A DNA stretch of 64,000 bases from Nymphaea colorata. Its lineage: Eukaryota > Streptophyta > Magnoliopsida > Nymphaeales > Nymphaeaceae. The DNA lies in contig NC_045149.1 in the NCBI RefSeq assembly GCF_008831285.2, positions 11,899,629 to 11,963,628 on the forward strand. The letters are read 5' to 3'. The translations under genes were made by a program, and so were the position numbers. Shown in pieces: positions 31,018 to 42,830 of this stretch (position 1 is the stretch's first letter; each line of letters starts with the position of its first letter). The notes under the pieces are model-generated. The model was given only the letters and a program-made list of their open reading frames with translations. It did not search any database and was not told the origin of the DNA.

Positions 31018-32466
31018 GAAAGGCAGTCTATGATTATTTATTTCCTTTCTGACATGATTCACAAATGTTAAACACTTCATTGTTATATAGGAAAAATCGA
31101 AAGAGTTTAATATATGTCTAATGATTGTAAGAGCAGGATGTCCCAATCGTTTATGCCAATCTTCTAACGAGTCCTTCTTTGTGCTCAATGTTTTTTTGCT
31201 TGATTGTCTAAGATGAATATTATACAGTTCATTGCCATTTGTTCCTTGATGAAGAACCTTCCATGTTATCTGATCCTTAATGACACAAGTGGTTTAGGGT
31301 TTAGGGTTAGGGTTTAGGGCAATCACATTTTGATATCACACACTACCAAAATATCATTCATTTTTAAGGAATTAATTTGAGAGGAACCAATGCTAGAAAT
31401 GTGCAAACCTGAACCATTGCCAATTTTCAAAGTGTCGCCTCTATGGACTGTGGATTGAGAGATTGTTGATGTCGTTTGTCACATGATGAGTAACACCTGA
31501 ATCCAGGTGCCAGCACTCGTGGTCTGTACCTTGGATTGATCTTGTATTGTAGGCAATAGGACCTGTCTTTTTCTCTTTTAAAAGATTAGTATAAGACCAA
31601 CAATTCTTTGCAATATGACCAGTTTTTCCATAGATTTGGTTGACGGCAATTACTATTTTGAAAATCATTCCTTCGTCCTCCTCTATTGTTTTTATAGCTC
31701 CCTCTTCCTCGGTTCCAATAGTTTGGAGATCGATTATAACTGTTCGGGTTGAAGGTAGAATTAGCTGCAAGTTGCAGTTGTTCACAGTTTTGCTCTTCAG
31801 TTTCTTTAAATTGGCTTCTTGGATTAATAATAGCCCATGGAGTTCGGTTAAAGTAATCTGATCCTTTCGAGTCTATACTAGTGCGAAAAGCATAATACTC
31901 AGTAGGAAGACCTCGTAAGATTTGAAGAATGAGATCATCTTCATCAATAGTTTTGGCAGCTACAACTAGTTGATGGGCAATACTCTTTGCTTTGTTAATG
32001 AAAGCATCCATGGAATATGTTCCCTTTTTGAGATCTTAGAGTTGACATTCAGTTGTATAATTCTAGATCTAGAATGAGTAGCATAGGAATCTTTAAGAGC
32101 TTTCCGTACTTCAGCAGAAGATTTTAACCCAACAGTTTAAATATGGAGAGGTTCTGGTAGAGAAGATTTAATCCAACTCAACAAAAGTTGATCACAACGC
32201 AGTCATTCAGTATTATCTTTACTGACTTCAGTAATGCTTCCTCGTTTGAACTTTGGAGGAGCAGGTTTACTACCATCAAGAAATCCCAAAAGATCGTAAG
32301 AGATCAGTATGGGTGTAAATTGGTCTTCCCAAATGAGATAGTTTTTTGTTGTCAACTTTATAGCTAGAAAATGTTGAACGCAATTGGGATTCTGGAACAA
32401 GAGGGAATTGACACTTATACCAGAACTGTCGAAATTTTGAGATATGCCTGATTCCTGTCCTGCCAT
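31018..32466 (-). pseudogene. Gag-protease remnant of element N
   Basis: Gag begins MAGQESGISQNF at 32466, with LTTKNYLIWEDQFTPILISY and FLDGSKPAPPKF. Frameshifts separate this from the next part (INKAKSIAHQLVVAAKTIDE, LQILRGLPTEYYAF), then a knuckle-like region (YGKTGHIAKNC) and the protease region (WHLDSGVTHHVTND). The pre-integrase part has DWHKRLGHPALTIIR. A stretch of telomere-like repeats replaces sequence between the protease and pre-integrase motifs. Confidence 0.8.
31291..31319. repeat. Short telomere-like repeat (TTTAGGG type) inside element N
   Basis: Four units can be read, three TTTAGGG and one TTAGGG. TTTAGGG is the usual plant telomere unit. The flanking sequence on both sides is element N coding sequence, and about 25 codons present in relative L are missing at this place. 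Confidence 0.85.
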
Positions 32467-32622
32467 GGTGAACTACTAACCAAAGATCCGAGTGATAGAT
32501 GGTCTCAATCAAGTAAAACCTACCGCCGAAAGAACGAGTTCTCAGGCTTCTGTAACATCTTAACATCTGAAAGCCAGCGGTCCGTGTTCAATGCTTGCTC
32601 CAAAAATTCTGAAATTTTGCAG

Positions 32623-32721
32623 GGAGAATCCTCAGATGACGATTCCAAGGAGCTCTTGCTCGACCTCTATCGTGCCAGAGCTAACAGTGCCAGCCAGATT
32701 TGTGACATGCTTCCGGCAGAT
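32623..32721 (+). other. Exon-like 33-codon segment inside the leader of element N
   Basis: The 99-base segment follows an acceptor-like 'gaaattttgcag' and precedes a donor-like GAT|gtatgc. It reads in one frame as GESSDDDSKELLLDLYRARA and then NSASQICDMLPAD, which looks like real protein sequence (acidic start, then an amphipathic helix). It lies antisense to the element, in a leader about 550 bases longer than that of the related element L. I do not recognise the protein. It could be a captured host exon or chance. Confidence 0.3.
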
Positions 32722-33080
32722 GTATGCTCTATTCTGTAGCTCTTAAAAGCAACTGGATAGGTGGACACCAATTTTGATGGCGTTATCTCAAGTTGGCTTC
32801 AATTAGGCTGAAACTTGGTGGACATGTTCCTTAGATCATCAAGAATCAAACAAGCCCTTGCTCAACAGCTGGGAACGTCGATTTTGGCCACACCTGACTT
32901 GATCTTCCACAGTGAATCAGGCGGTACTGTTCTTCCATTAGTGACAGTCGCACGAATAGTGGATGACCCGTCTCGGGCAGAACTTGGGCGTTTCACAGCC
33001 GATGATAGAATTCATCAATTAAAGCACAAATTCTCACCAATAATCCTACAACTGTTTTCCAATGCCAGGCTCTGATACCA

Positions 33081-33423
33081 TGTTAAAAAGGAAGTTAAAG
33101 AGAAAGAAGACAGTTTTAACGTGGTTCAGTCTAATGATGACTTACATCCATGAACAAAGAGCACTAGCTCCTTGCTCAGTTTTTCACACTTTTATTCCTT
33201 TCTCTAGCTGCAGTATTTATACATAGAGAGACATTAGGATTACTACGATTGTTTCCATGATTCTCTACTTGTTAAAGGGAATCATTTAGATTTGTGCTAA
33301 GTTGGTTGCTGCCTTGATCTTCTCCTTGATTCTCCTCCGATCTTCCTTCCTTGATTGAACTTATCTGCATTGGTTGGCATATCTTTGACCTTATCTCTTC
33401 TGTTGATATCAATTCTGCTAACA
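33081..33423 (-). repeat. 5' LTR of element N
   Basis: 343 bases, TGTTAGCA...TTAACA on the minus strand, followed by TGGTATCAGAGCC at 33068-33080. Confidence 0.8.
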
Positions 33424-36400
33424 TAATGGACACCTGTTAGGTTGTTCCAGACCCACTCATGCCACCTGGTACCTTGGGAAGGAGGGAGTAACAAGTTCTA
33501 GACATCTCTCCTTTCCATGACATCCACCTCCCTGCCTTGCCATATGAGCCTGTCCTTTTTGAAGGGGTCTAACGAGTGAATCTGTTGCAGCTTGTAATAT
33601 GCCAATTCCATGATACTAGCATCCATGTTGAGAGAATTTGAAATAGCTTTCACTTGAAGGAGGTTGAAATTAGCATAAGGACCTGTCCTAACAGGTCAGG
33701 GCGAACCTCGTGAAGTATAATAGAATGAGACCAATGGTCAGTCCAGAATTTAATTTTCCTTCCATCAGATGGAATCCATTCAAGGCTATTTTTCACCTCA
33801 AACGAGTGTTTCAGCATTGCATTCCATACCCAGGGCCAGGACTCATTAGCTTACTTTTACATGTCCAAGCGCTGGCCTCACGACGGTATTTTCTATGCAT
33901 ATTATCTATCCAAAGGTCTTCTCAAGTCAAGACTGAAGTAAAGAGGTGCACCAAAGGGGTCTTATTCAAATTGGATGGAGAGATTATATCAACTCCACCC
34001 TCATTGTAAGGTCTACGGAGATGACTCCGGGAGATGTAGTGTGGGCTCCGATGTTCCTGCGCGTCATGCCATAAGTAAGGATTCCGAAGAGAGGAGGGTC
34101 TTGCGAGGAAGAGGCAGGACCGAGACCCAAAACTCAATAATCTGGGATAAAACAGACTTGATTAGGCACAATTGGCCTGAGTACGACAGGATTCTGCTTT
34201 TCCACATGGCTAAATGCTTAGATAAATCATTGACGAGAGGTTCACAGAGATGGTCGGTACGCTTGCCCATGGACGGAAGGTCACTTTTGGTCCACCCCAG
34301 CGATCTGCTAATAAGGTCCATGCGGTCAGCTCCTGGTGAAAGCTGAAAAAGCTGGATTTGGACCTGGTAGCATTGAGACCAAATGCTCTGGAGAGTTCCT
34401 GAAAAGCCTCTTTGATAGCCTGCACCGAGACAATAATGGCAGTGGAAAAACAGAGAATGTCGTCTGCATAAGCCTTCACTTCGTAACCAATATACGGGAC
34501 TGCAATGTTAGGCAAGAAGTGGAGGTGGGAGCGACGTCTTTGAAATATCTCCATCGCCACTATAAAGAGATAGGGTCCCCCTGCCTGAGACCTCTAGAGG
34601 TATTTATGAAATCACCTTTGGCCCCATTAATCAAAACCAAGCAGGAGACGGAAAAAATACAAAGCATGATCCTTTGAGCCCACCTGGAATGAAAACCAAG
34701 ATATAGCAAAGCCTGATAGAGGAACCTCCAGTTTAGGCAATCGTAAGAATTGGTCAAGTCTGTCATTAAGGCTACCGAGGGCGCAATAATGAGAAAGTCC
34801 TTAGAAAATATTGTGCACAATGAGGATGTTATCCCGAATTTGTCTGCCTTTGAGGAATGCACACTGCTCAGGAGAAATGATACAGGTGAGGATTGCCTTC
34901 ATCCTATTAGCCATGGTTTTTGAAATACACTCTATAGGCCTGAATTCCTCTAGTCTACTGGCTCCTTCCTTAGCAATAAGATAGAGCAGTGTACAGTTTA
35001 TACTTTTGACAAGCTGATCACAGACGAAGAAATCTTTATTAGCTTGAGATATGTCACCACCCACAATGCTCCAAAATTGCTGATAAAAACCTACAAAGAA
35101 AAAGTCGGGGCCTGAGGCACTGAATTTCTCCATGGAAAAGACTGCCTCTTTTATCTCCAAATCAGAAATTGGAGTCAGAAGCATTTGATTTTGCTGCTCG
35201 CTAAACATAGGGCCCTCTTGAAGGTCCTGCAAAAGATGTCCAGAGGAAACCTCGTCGATAAATAAGCTAGTAAAGTACTCCTCACAAAGACCCGTAATCA
35301 CTGTGGGGTCATTCGACTTTCCATTTGGGATTTCCATTTTGATTTGGACTTCTGTTTCCAAATTAATTCTCCAGGTTTCAACTAGCTCTTTTCTAAGAAC
35401 CTACTCATAGTCAAACACATCAGCCTCTCCTCGCCCCATATGCTGCTGCACCCTATCAAGTTCATGTAACAAATTCTTGGCTTTGAAGGATACATTACCG
35501 CAGTGATATCTATTCCAAGTAGAGAGGCCTTTACGAACCCCTTCAAGTTTACAAAAAACTCTAATTATGGCACACTCTCGAGGCTGACTAGTCCAGCGAT
35601 CCACCACATTTGCATGAGAGGCATTTTTCTTGCCCCAAAAGATCATATACTTAAATAGTTTTTTCCCAAATTGCAGGTGGATAGCTCTTGGATGAACATC
35701 GAAAGCAGGCTGTGGTTGGAGACTGACCATGGATGTACCCTAAAACGTCAAAAATAGCTCGCCAGTCCGGATTGATTAGAGCCCAGTCCAATCCGCATTG
35801 AATATTTCTCTCAGATTCCTTGTTGTTGGACCAAGTAAAGTGGCGTTTGGAGTCCTCTAGGATGGATAGATTGCATTTCAAGACAAGAGTTGAAAGTAGT
35901 GCAAGAATTACTATTGGGAGGACCCCCCATTTTGTTCCCCTGATCCCTCATAGCATTAAAATCCCATAGTATTAAACAGGGGATGGATAAGCAGGAGATA
36001 ATACAACGCAGCTGCACAAATTGGGAAGCTCTATTGCGAGGATGGGGCTCATATACACACCAATAACCACGAAGGTAAAATTATCACTTTTCCTTGTAAA
36101 GCCGCATACCGGACAACAATCAAAGTGAGCAATATACCAACATGATGATGATTTTCTTTCCTATCCTGTGTGCCGGTAACCTTCATTCTTTGAAAAATCT
36201 GCTGGACCCATAGGTTTGACACTAGATTACTATGATGCATAGAAAGAGACTTGCGTTCATGTGTCGCTTGCGCTCTGCAGAGGGATTTGAATCTAGACTG
36301 CTTATTGCATCCATGACGAGCTTTCTTCAAACAGGGAGGTAGAGACAGAGAAGTTGCCGTTGGGCGACCATCTGGATGAGGTTTTTCTGCATCAAAGGAG

Positions 36401-37930
36401 AATCCTGATGAACAGTTCGGCGTCTCGCATAACGTATAACATGAAGAAGGCGAGTTGCTCTGGGTGAATGGATTTAACCTGGACTTTTGAAGGCACAGGG
36501 GCCGGTCCTGTTTAGTATCCTCACATTCTTGCTGAATCTCTGGGTGATCCACCACTGCAGGCTTGGGTGGGTTAGCATCTTGAGGAGGAGACGACCAAAG
36601 GATTATCTGGCTTTCGGCCTGTATTGCACTTGTGTTGCCTTTTTGGGCATCTCGTGGATCTGATCAGTGACCTGTTCTCGAGTAGGACGAGCAGAGGAGG
36701 AGAACATCACAGACGGATTTTCTTTAGGGTACTATACACAGGATGAAGTTACAGCCTCACCCTTTGCCCAAGCTCGCTAGGGGGCTGAAGCGATTGGTTT
36801 CAGCCTCACCCTTTCTAGAGGGTTGGGTGTGCCGATTTTGAGCTGACTTCTTCTATGCCGAAACTCACACACAGGAGGGGAACTTCTTTGCCCTTCGATT
36901 GATCTACAAAATCCTGTGCAGCCTATGCGTACTTCTCCAAAGATGAGAGTTGCAACGACATTTATGACTTTAAAAAATTCTGCCCTCATAGTGAATTTCC
37001 TGCTGAAGAGTGAGCCCTTCATCTAGCTGGAGCTCCACCACATTAACCAGCTGAAAGTTTAAGGGAACCTTGATGCAGACTCGAGCGTAGCCTGCTCTTT
37101 GAAGCCTGATGGTGTAGGGATCAATAGCAACAAAGGTATCATGCAGGATTTCTGCAATGGATCTGAAGATCACCTCAATCCACACTCCACAGGTTGGATG
37201 CCAGCTTCAGCAACTGAATCCACAGCGGCACCCGAAGGTTGGATTCTATATCCATGTCAAGAGATGGATTCCACCGGTTGGCAACAAAGTTTTTTCATAG
37301 AACTCTCCATGCCTTGCCTTAAGACAGTCCACAAGTCTTCCTTTAATGCAAACCGAACCAGAAATCCCCCTTTACTCAGCGGAGTAAACTGGGGTAGGAG
37401 GGTAGTTTTCCAACCTTTATTGAGGGCTTCCGAAGCAAACTTCCAATGTACACTGATCACTCAGTACCATGAAAGAAACACCCTAACATGGACCAAAAAA
37501 ACGGCTGTCATGGATTCCAGGGATGTTCTGGGGATGACCATACGATGAATCCCTATGGATTGGATGATTTAGAGCTCTTGACGATGCTGTCCATCCACTA
37601 CGCCAGCCCCAGGAACAAGTAGGAGTTCTGAACCCTGGGTTGATGGAGCATTGATTACCGCCAGAGGTGCCCGCACTGATTCCCTCAGGTACTCCCTCTT
37701 CAGGAACCATGGTGTCTCCGCTCCCACCATGCCATTGAGTTGAGCAAAAGAGCGAGTATCTTCAGGCGTGGGACGCTCCCAGTCGACCCCCCTCATCTCA
37801 TCGTTAGGGAGAAAGGAACCGCCTGAGACATCCACAAAAGGTTGCTGGAACATAGCATTGGCCACAGGACAGCCAGCGACCATGAGACGCGAGAGGGGCT
37901 CAGCAGCTAGAGAGCCGAAACCCTAGTGGC
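33424..37930 (-). pseudogene. Degenerate L1-type LINE
   Basis: Minus-strand order from the right is: an ORF1-like N-terminus (37883, MVAGCPVANAMFQQPF), a DUF4283-like block (IDPYTIRLQRAGYARVCIKV at about 37120), endonuclease pieces (ILWDFNAMRDQGNKMGG at about 35970, HFTWSNN at 35840), and the reverse transcriptase. The RT has ISDLEIKEAVFSM, FRPIECISKTMANRMK, GRQIRDNIL, DLTNSYDCLNW, RGLRQGDPISL and the catalytic AYADDILCF, followed by thumb and zf-RVT-like text. It is cut by at least ten frame changes. The 3' end reaches the LTR of element N with no poly-A tail, so it is truncated there. Plant L1 elements are the best fit. Confidence 0.85.
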
Positions 37931-39365
37931 GAGTCTCTCAGCTTTCTAAATAATCAAATCTACTAATCATGTCTATTAGGCAAGCATAAGCACAAAATTT
38001 ATGCATTCATCACTTTCTCCTGTCAGCCTAGCACCATTAAAGGTCAGAACCCAAGGTCTAAATGTCATTTGTGACAAAATGCATACAAAAATTTCACTAT
38101 TGTACCACTTCCTAGATGTAAATTGTCCTTCCCTCTCGAGAGTTCAGCCTCCCATATCACACGTCGTAGATGACCAAACAATCACAAAAAAGAGAAAGCA
38201 ATGGAATCAAGGGAGATAACATATAACTTAAAGTCAAAACTTAATAATAAAACAGTAGAAAGAGGTGGCATTGGGTGTAATGATTTATGTCCATTCCAAA
38301 GCGCTCAAGATCAAGAGGGGACTGTCTTCTCTGTTAACCAAGTATAGGTGGGAACTTGTCAAGGATTTTACATCTATTTATAAGGTTATGTCCATTGGGA
38401 CAGAGGACTTTCAGTAGGCTATGATTGGGGGAAATTGTGAGCAAAATAGTCAAAGTGTGACAAATCTCCACCGCTTGAGCCATTGATATCCTCTGCATTG
38501 CCAACTACTTGTGATAGTCTTCAAGCTGCTTCTGGTTTTGCTACAGATCTTGGTAGTCTTTGAGCTGTTTGTGGCACTACCGAATATCTCGAGCTTCTTC
38601 TCATGTAGCTTCAAACTCTGGTTGGTCCTTCCACTTTACCCAGATATCGAGTAATCTGATCACTAGCCTTCCAAAAAATAGTCTATCAAATAATCCACTT
38701 CGTTAATTGATGTAAGGTGAAGTATTGGATCCCATCTGTCCTCATTCATCCATGTCTTCAGGGTCTTCATGGTAAACGATGAAATGAACAAAATATCCTA
38801 CTATTCACCACACCACTCCAATCTAACTACATTCTAGCTAACAAATGAACCGTGAAAACAACACAAATTCTAACCCTCGATTAAAGTAAGACTCTAGACA
38901 TGCCGGACAGAAGGATGGATTTCTGTCTTAGATGACAGAGATGAAGAAAAATGACCAAAATAACCATAGTACCTACAATACCCTATATTATGCAAAATAT
39001 AATACACGGAGCTATTCAAAAATAGCTCAGATCAGGGGGGAAATGGTGCCCAAATTTGATAAAACCTGTATAATCCTCTTTCTAACAATTCAAAAAAAAA
39101 AGTCCATTTTGAAGAACAAAGAATTTGCTTTATTGATTTTTGCATAATATTTGGTACTTCAATCCTAAAGCTAACCTAAATGACTACTGAAATCCATAAA
39201 TCACACTCTAGTTTCTTCTATTACCTACAAACGACGAGGAATGACAGTTCCCGATCAACATCCTTTCATAGAGCTCTTCCAGCCTCAACTTCTTAAATGC
39301 TACTTAGATACCCTCTGCAGGTGGGGCAGCTGGCGGCGACATGGAATAAATGGTCACCTAGCTCC
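37931..39365. other. Intergenic stretch, nothing recognised
   Basis: AT-rich sequence. There is a weak internal repeat of 'ttcaagctgcttctgg' / 'tttgagctgtttgtgg' words at about 38519-38570. No coding region that I could support. Confidence 0.5.
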
Positions 39366-39590
39366 TCGGGTAGCTGAAAATTGTAATTTCTCAGATATGA
39401 AAATTATATATATGGCATTCAAGAAATTCATCCAAAATTTATCAAGCTATTTCCAAGCTCTGGCTTTGGCTCACCTCTGTCCATCATGTGCTGTCTCACC
39501 TTCACAACATCTTTGCACCTATTCTTTGTGGCAAACATGTTGGAAAGAACATAATCTGCACTACAGTTTCTGCTTTGGAATGCATGGTCA
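39366..39590 (-). pseudogene. Duplicated 3' end of the PPR gene
   Basis: This segment repeats the end of the adjacent PPR gene. On the minus strand it reads DYVLSNMFATKNRCKDVV, MVDRG-like text (MMDRGEPKPELGNSL) and INFG, against DYVLLSNMYATKNRWKDVV, MRDRGVQKPEPGNSL and IDLG in the gene. The homology continues past the gene's coding end ('aggtagctggaaattgtgaatt' at 39602, 'gggtagctgaaaattgtaattt' at 39369), so the unit is about 230 bases in tandem. It has no upstream part and is not a gene. Confidence 0.85.
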
Positions 39591-39636
39591 GATATCTCTT
39601 CAGGTAGCTGGAAATTGTGAATTTTAACAAAGAAGG

Positions 39637-41172
39637 TTACATGCAGCATCCAAGAATTGGTCCCAAATCTATCAAGCTATTTCCAGGTTCTGGCTTTTGC
39701 ACTCCTCTGTCTCTCATGTGCTGCCTCACCATCACAACGTCCTTCCATCTATTCTTTGTTGCATACATGTTTGAAAGAAGAACATAATCTCCACTGTGAT
39801 CTGGCTCCAAATGAAGAAGATGCCTTCGCACATGTTCTGCTAGCTCAACCTTGCCATGCACCCGGCATGCACCTAACAAAGTCCTCCACATGATTGCATT
39901 TCTATATTCACCTGGGATTCTTTGTATGAATGCATATGCTTCATCAACAAACCCCGCCCTCCCTAGCAGATCAATCATAGAACCATAGTGCTTGGCACCT
40001 GGACTTATTCCATATCTCATTACCATTCCATTAAAATGCTTCTTCGCCTCATCAACTAAACCAGCATGACTGCAAGCACATAGAACACTAAGAAAAGTAA
40101 CACTGTTCGGTGGCACTTTCCCAAGACTTTCCATCTCTGAAAACACTCGTAAGGCCTCTCTAGCATGACCATGAATGGCAAGCCCTTGTATCATAGCATT
40201 CCAAGAGATTTCATTCTTCTCAAGCATTTGATCAAAGATCTGGCGTGCATCATTGATCTGTCCACATTTTGCATACATGTCAACTAAAGAGTTTCTGATC
40301 GAGACAAGTTCGCCATATCCACCTAAAACTGCATATGAATGAACTAATCTACCATAACCTAGAGCACCCATCTTAGCACATGCAGAGAGAATAACTACCA
40401 ATGTGATTTCATCTGGCATAATACCCATCTTTTGCATTCTTTGGAAAAATATCAAGGCATCCTCCGGCATATCACAATGGAGACAGCCATCAATGATGGC
40501 ATTCCAAGTTATCAAGTCAGGTTGAACCATTTCACTGAATGCTTTTTGTGCACTTGTGATACACTTACACATCGCATACATGTGAACAAGAGTGTTTCTA
40601 ACAAAAGCATGTGCATCCAAACCATGCTTAACACAAGTGGAGTGGACTTGTTCACCCAATTCAAGCAATGCTAACTGCCCACATATTTTAAGCAAGAAAG
40701 AAAATGTGAAGTTATCCTGTAGTGTCACAGCTGAATCTGAAGATTTCTGCATCCTTTGGTAGAGAACAATGGCTTCTATTGGGTTCTTGGTTCTTCCAAA
40801 TCCTCTTATCATGGTATTCCATATAAATCCATCTGGGTTATCCATCTGATTGAACACAGAGAGAGCATAATCCATTGTTGGGGATGTTACTACTGATGAT
40901 GCAGCATCCACACAAAAAAGAATTAGTTTGCTTGCCACAAATACATCCTGATGGAGTCCAAACTTCACAACTTGAGCATGCACCATTTGCAACCTCTTCA
41001 AGTCAGAACAACGTTTGAAGAGAAAAATTAGCCTTTCCTCTACACGCTTACTGGAGCCATCTGTTCTCCTTGGTGGTTTCCTGAACAATTTTACTGAAGA
41101 ACCCATAGAATGGTATAGAGAAGAACAAACAACGAGTAATGAAGAACATACATGCAGTTGTGACCTAGACAA
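39637..41172 (-). CDS. PLS-class pentatricopeptide repeat protein with E-type C-terminus
   Basis: An intronless 511-residue protein. Residues 1-45 are rich in Ser, Arg and hydrophobic residues with few acids, compatible with an organelle transit peptide; an alternative start is the Met at residue 23. From about residue 50 it is built of P, L and S repeats, for example FIWNTMIRGFGRTKNPIEAI (116-135), LITWNAIIDGC (220-230), SIRNSLVDMYAKCGQINDAR (291-310) and ISWNAMIQGLAIHGHAREAL (322-341). Residues 394-503 form an E domain (HYGSMIDLLGRAGFVDEA, MWRTLLGACRVHG, YVLLSNMYATKNRW). There is no DYW deaminase domain. Such proteins bind specific RNAs in plastids or mitochondria, often for C-to-U editing. 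Its target cannot be told from the sequence. The frame looks functional. Confidence 0.93.
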   Translation of the reverse strand: MSRSQLHVCSSLLVVCSSLYHSMGSSVKLFRKPPRRTDGSSKRVEERLIFLFKRCSDLKRLQMVHAQVVKFGLHQDVFVASKLILFCVDAASSVVTSPTMDYALSVFNQMDNPDGFIWNTMIRGFGRTKNPIEAIVLYQRMQKSSDSAVTLQDNFTFSFLLKICGQLALLELGEQVHSTCVKHGLDAHAFVRNTLVHMYAMCKCITSAQKAFSEMVQPDLITWNAIIDGCLHCDMPEDALIFFQRMQKMGIMPDEITLVVILSACAKMGALGYGRLVHSYAVLGGYGELVSIRNSLVDMYAKCGQINDARQIFDQMLEKNEISWNAMIQGLAIHGHAREALRVFSEMESLGKVPPNSVTFLSVLCACSHAGLVDEAKKHFNGMVMRYGISPGAKHYGSMIDLLGRAGFVDEAYAFIQRIPGEYRNAIMWRTLLGACRVHGKVELAEHVRRHLLHLEPDHSGDYVLLSNMYATKNRWKDVVMVRQHMRDRGVQKPEPGNSLIDLGPILGCCM

Positions 41173-42313
41173 TCCAAAAATAAGGTTAGAATTGCATTAC
41201 TGATGACAAGAGAAGAAAATCAATACATGCTTAATGAAATAGCTAATCAAAGACAATCATACAGCAGATTACCACAATGTGTTTACACACCGTGCCACAT
41301 GCACCATATGTATTTTGAGCAGTGTACTCTTTAAGCTATGGTCTCCGAAGGTAATTGGACTGCATTAGTCTCTGCCAAAAAAATGATGTACTCAAATTTC
41401 TTTCTTTTATCATGTCAACATCTAGAATATTCAAGGATGGCCGTTGGTAATTGGCCTACGATTGATTAGAGAACATTTTGATTGACCTAAATGGAACCTA
41501 GCTAAAAGTAAGAAACTTTTTGTAAGGCAGAGCAACAGATATTCTGGTTTGACAGTTCTATCTCTGCTGGAACTTAAAAATTTACGATCAGGAAAGGAGA
41601 CACAACAGGTACTTGGCATTGATCATAACTTACCACCTGCTTATAATTTCCCATACCAACTATGCGTAGCCAACAAAATAACAAGTAAAACAACTACCAC
41701 AAAACTACCAGAGAATTACGTGATTACTTATACAGGATAAACATGAAACAATATTTTTGGTCAGACACAATGTACCTCTATAACAATTAGACTTCTTGTT
41801 TTCTTGGACGTGGATCATTATCCATACCATCTCAAACAATTGGACTACTACTCTTCCTGGGCATGATCAGAATTTTCACCCTATAACTAAACCGACATCA
41901 ATCATATAGCCAACAGAATGGTTTGTAAAAATCACCTATTACAGAACTACTGGGAGAAATACATTATTAGTTCTGTAGAAGAAACACGTAACAATGTTTT
42001 CGGATGATGTGCTTCTCAAGCAATTAGAGTTCTAAGTTTCCTGGGATGAATCATAACCTATATCACCGCCTTACAACTAAACACATATCAATCATCTAGC
42101 CAGCAGAATAGTTTCTAAAACACCTATACTAGGAAAAATGGTGTAAGAAGGCCTCTTAACAATGAGAGTCATAAACTGACTTGAAGATCTCTCTCAGATA
42201 GCTTTTTCACAGATTGCACACACAAATGCAACAGAAAAACAAACTCACAAGGCCCAAGTGCCATATGGCACAAAATTCAATATGAACATACAATCCATCA
42301 CACACACACACAC
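41173..42313. repeat. 5' flank of the PPR gene with diverged tandem units
   Basis: Three diverged copies of a unit of about 190-240 bases lie at 41640-41878, 41879-42066 and 42067-42150. They share 'tagccaacagaatrgtttstaaaa', 'cacctattacagaactac' and 'gacttcttgttttcttgg'-like words. A (CA)n tract (42300-42313) ends the region and is the insertion site of element I. The PPR promoter should lie here, but I cannot point to its elements. Confidence 0.55.
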
Positions 42314-42764
42314 TGTAAATCAGACCCAAATTAGGCAAATACTTCAAGAATATCACTCTTGAATCTCCCACTAGCTCAACAAGACAATACACAAGAGTCC
42401 TCTAACAAGAGGATAAAGAAAATATATTGATCTTCAGCCAAACAAGGCAAAAACTACAAGATGTGGCTTAACAAGCCATACATTAAAAGGGGACAACAAT
42501 CCCTTATTTATAATACAAGGGAAGAAGAGAGGAGGAGAGGAAATGGCTGTTGGGCCATTTCCAACGGCTAGAATTCTAGCCATTGGAGAGAGGCCCAACA
42601 GCTAGTTCCTCTCTTAACTAATAATAAAGGTGTAAAAAGAAATAGAAAAATACATAAAAGAAAATGAAAAATTACAAGTATGACCTAGGTACCCTAAAAT
42701 ATACACATATCTATATATGTAAGACATATATTAGCACACTAATATATGTAATGTACATGCACAT

Positions 42765-42799
<35 letters not shown>

Positions 42800-42817
42800 A
42801 ATACATACATTCTAACA
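42314..42817 (-). repeat. 3' LTR of copia element I
   Basis: 504 bases, TGTTAGAA...TTACA on the minus strand. It carries an (AT)15 tract (42767-42797) close to its U3 start. Confidence 0.93.
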
Positions 42818-42830
42818 TCCCCCCTCAAAC

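Larger units (their letters stand above)
31018..33423 (-). mobile_element. Degenerate, truncated copia element N
   Basis: It consists of a 343-base 5' LTR at the right, a primer-binding site, an unusually long leader (about 610 bases), gag, the protease region and the start of the pre-integrase domain, and it stops at the GC-rich block. It is related to element L (both have KNYLIWEDQF/ENYLIWESQF and DGSKPAP in gag). Confidence 0.8.

Noticed and set aside
30409-31071. Several proline-, arginine- or glutamate-rich open frames on both strands
   Set aside because: They are reading frames through GC-rich and purine minisatellite units; codon patterns just repeat the unit and no domain appears.
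31291-31319. A telomere end or chromosome terminus
   Set aside because: Only four imperfect units are present and copia coding sequence continues on both sides, so it is interstitial.
39241-39627. Plus-strand 128-residue frame beside the PPR gene
   Set aside because: It is antisense to the duplicated PPR 3' end and has no independent support.
41173-42313. CRISPR-like or bacterial-type repeat array
   Set aside because: The units are long, diverged and without regular spacers; all surrounding genes are plant nuclear.
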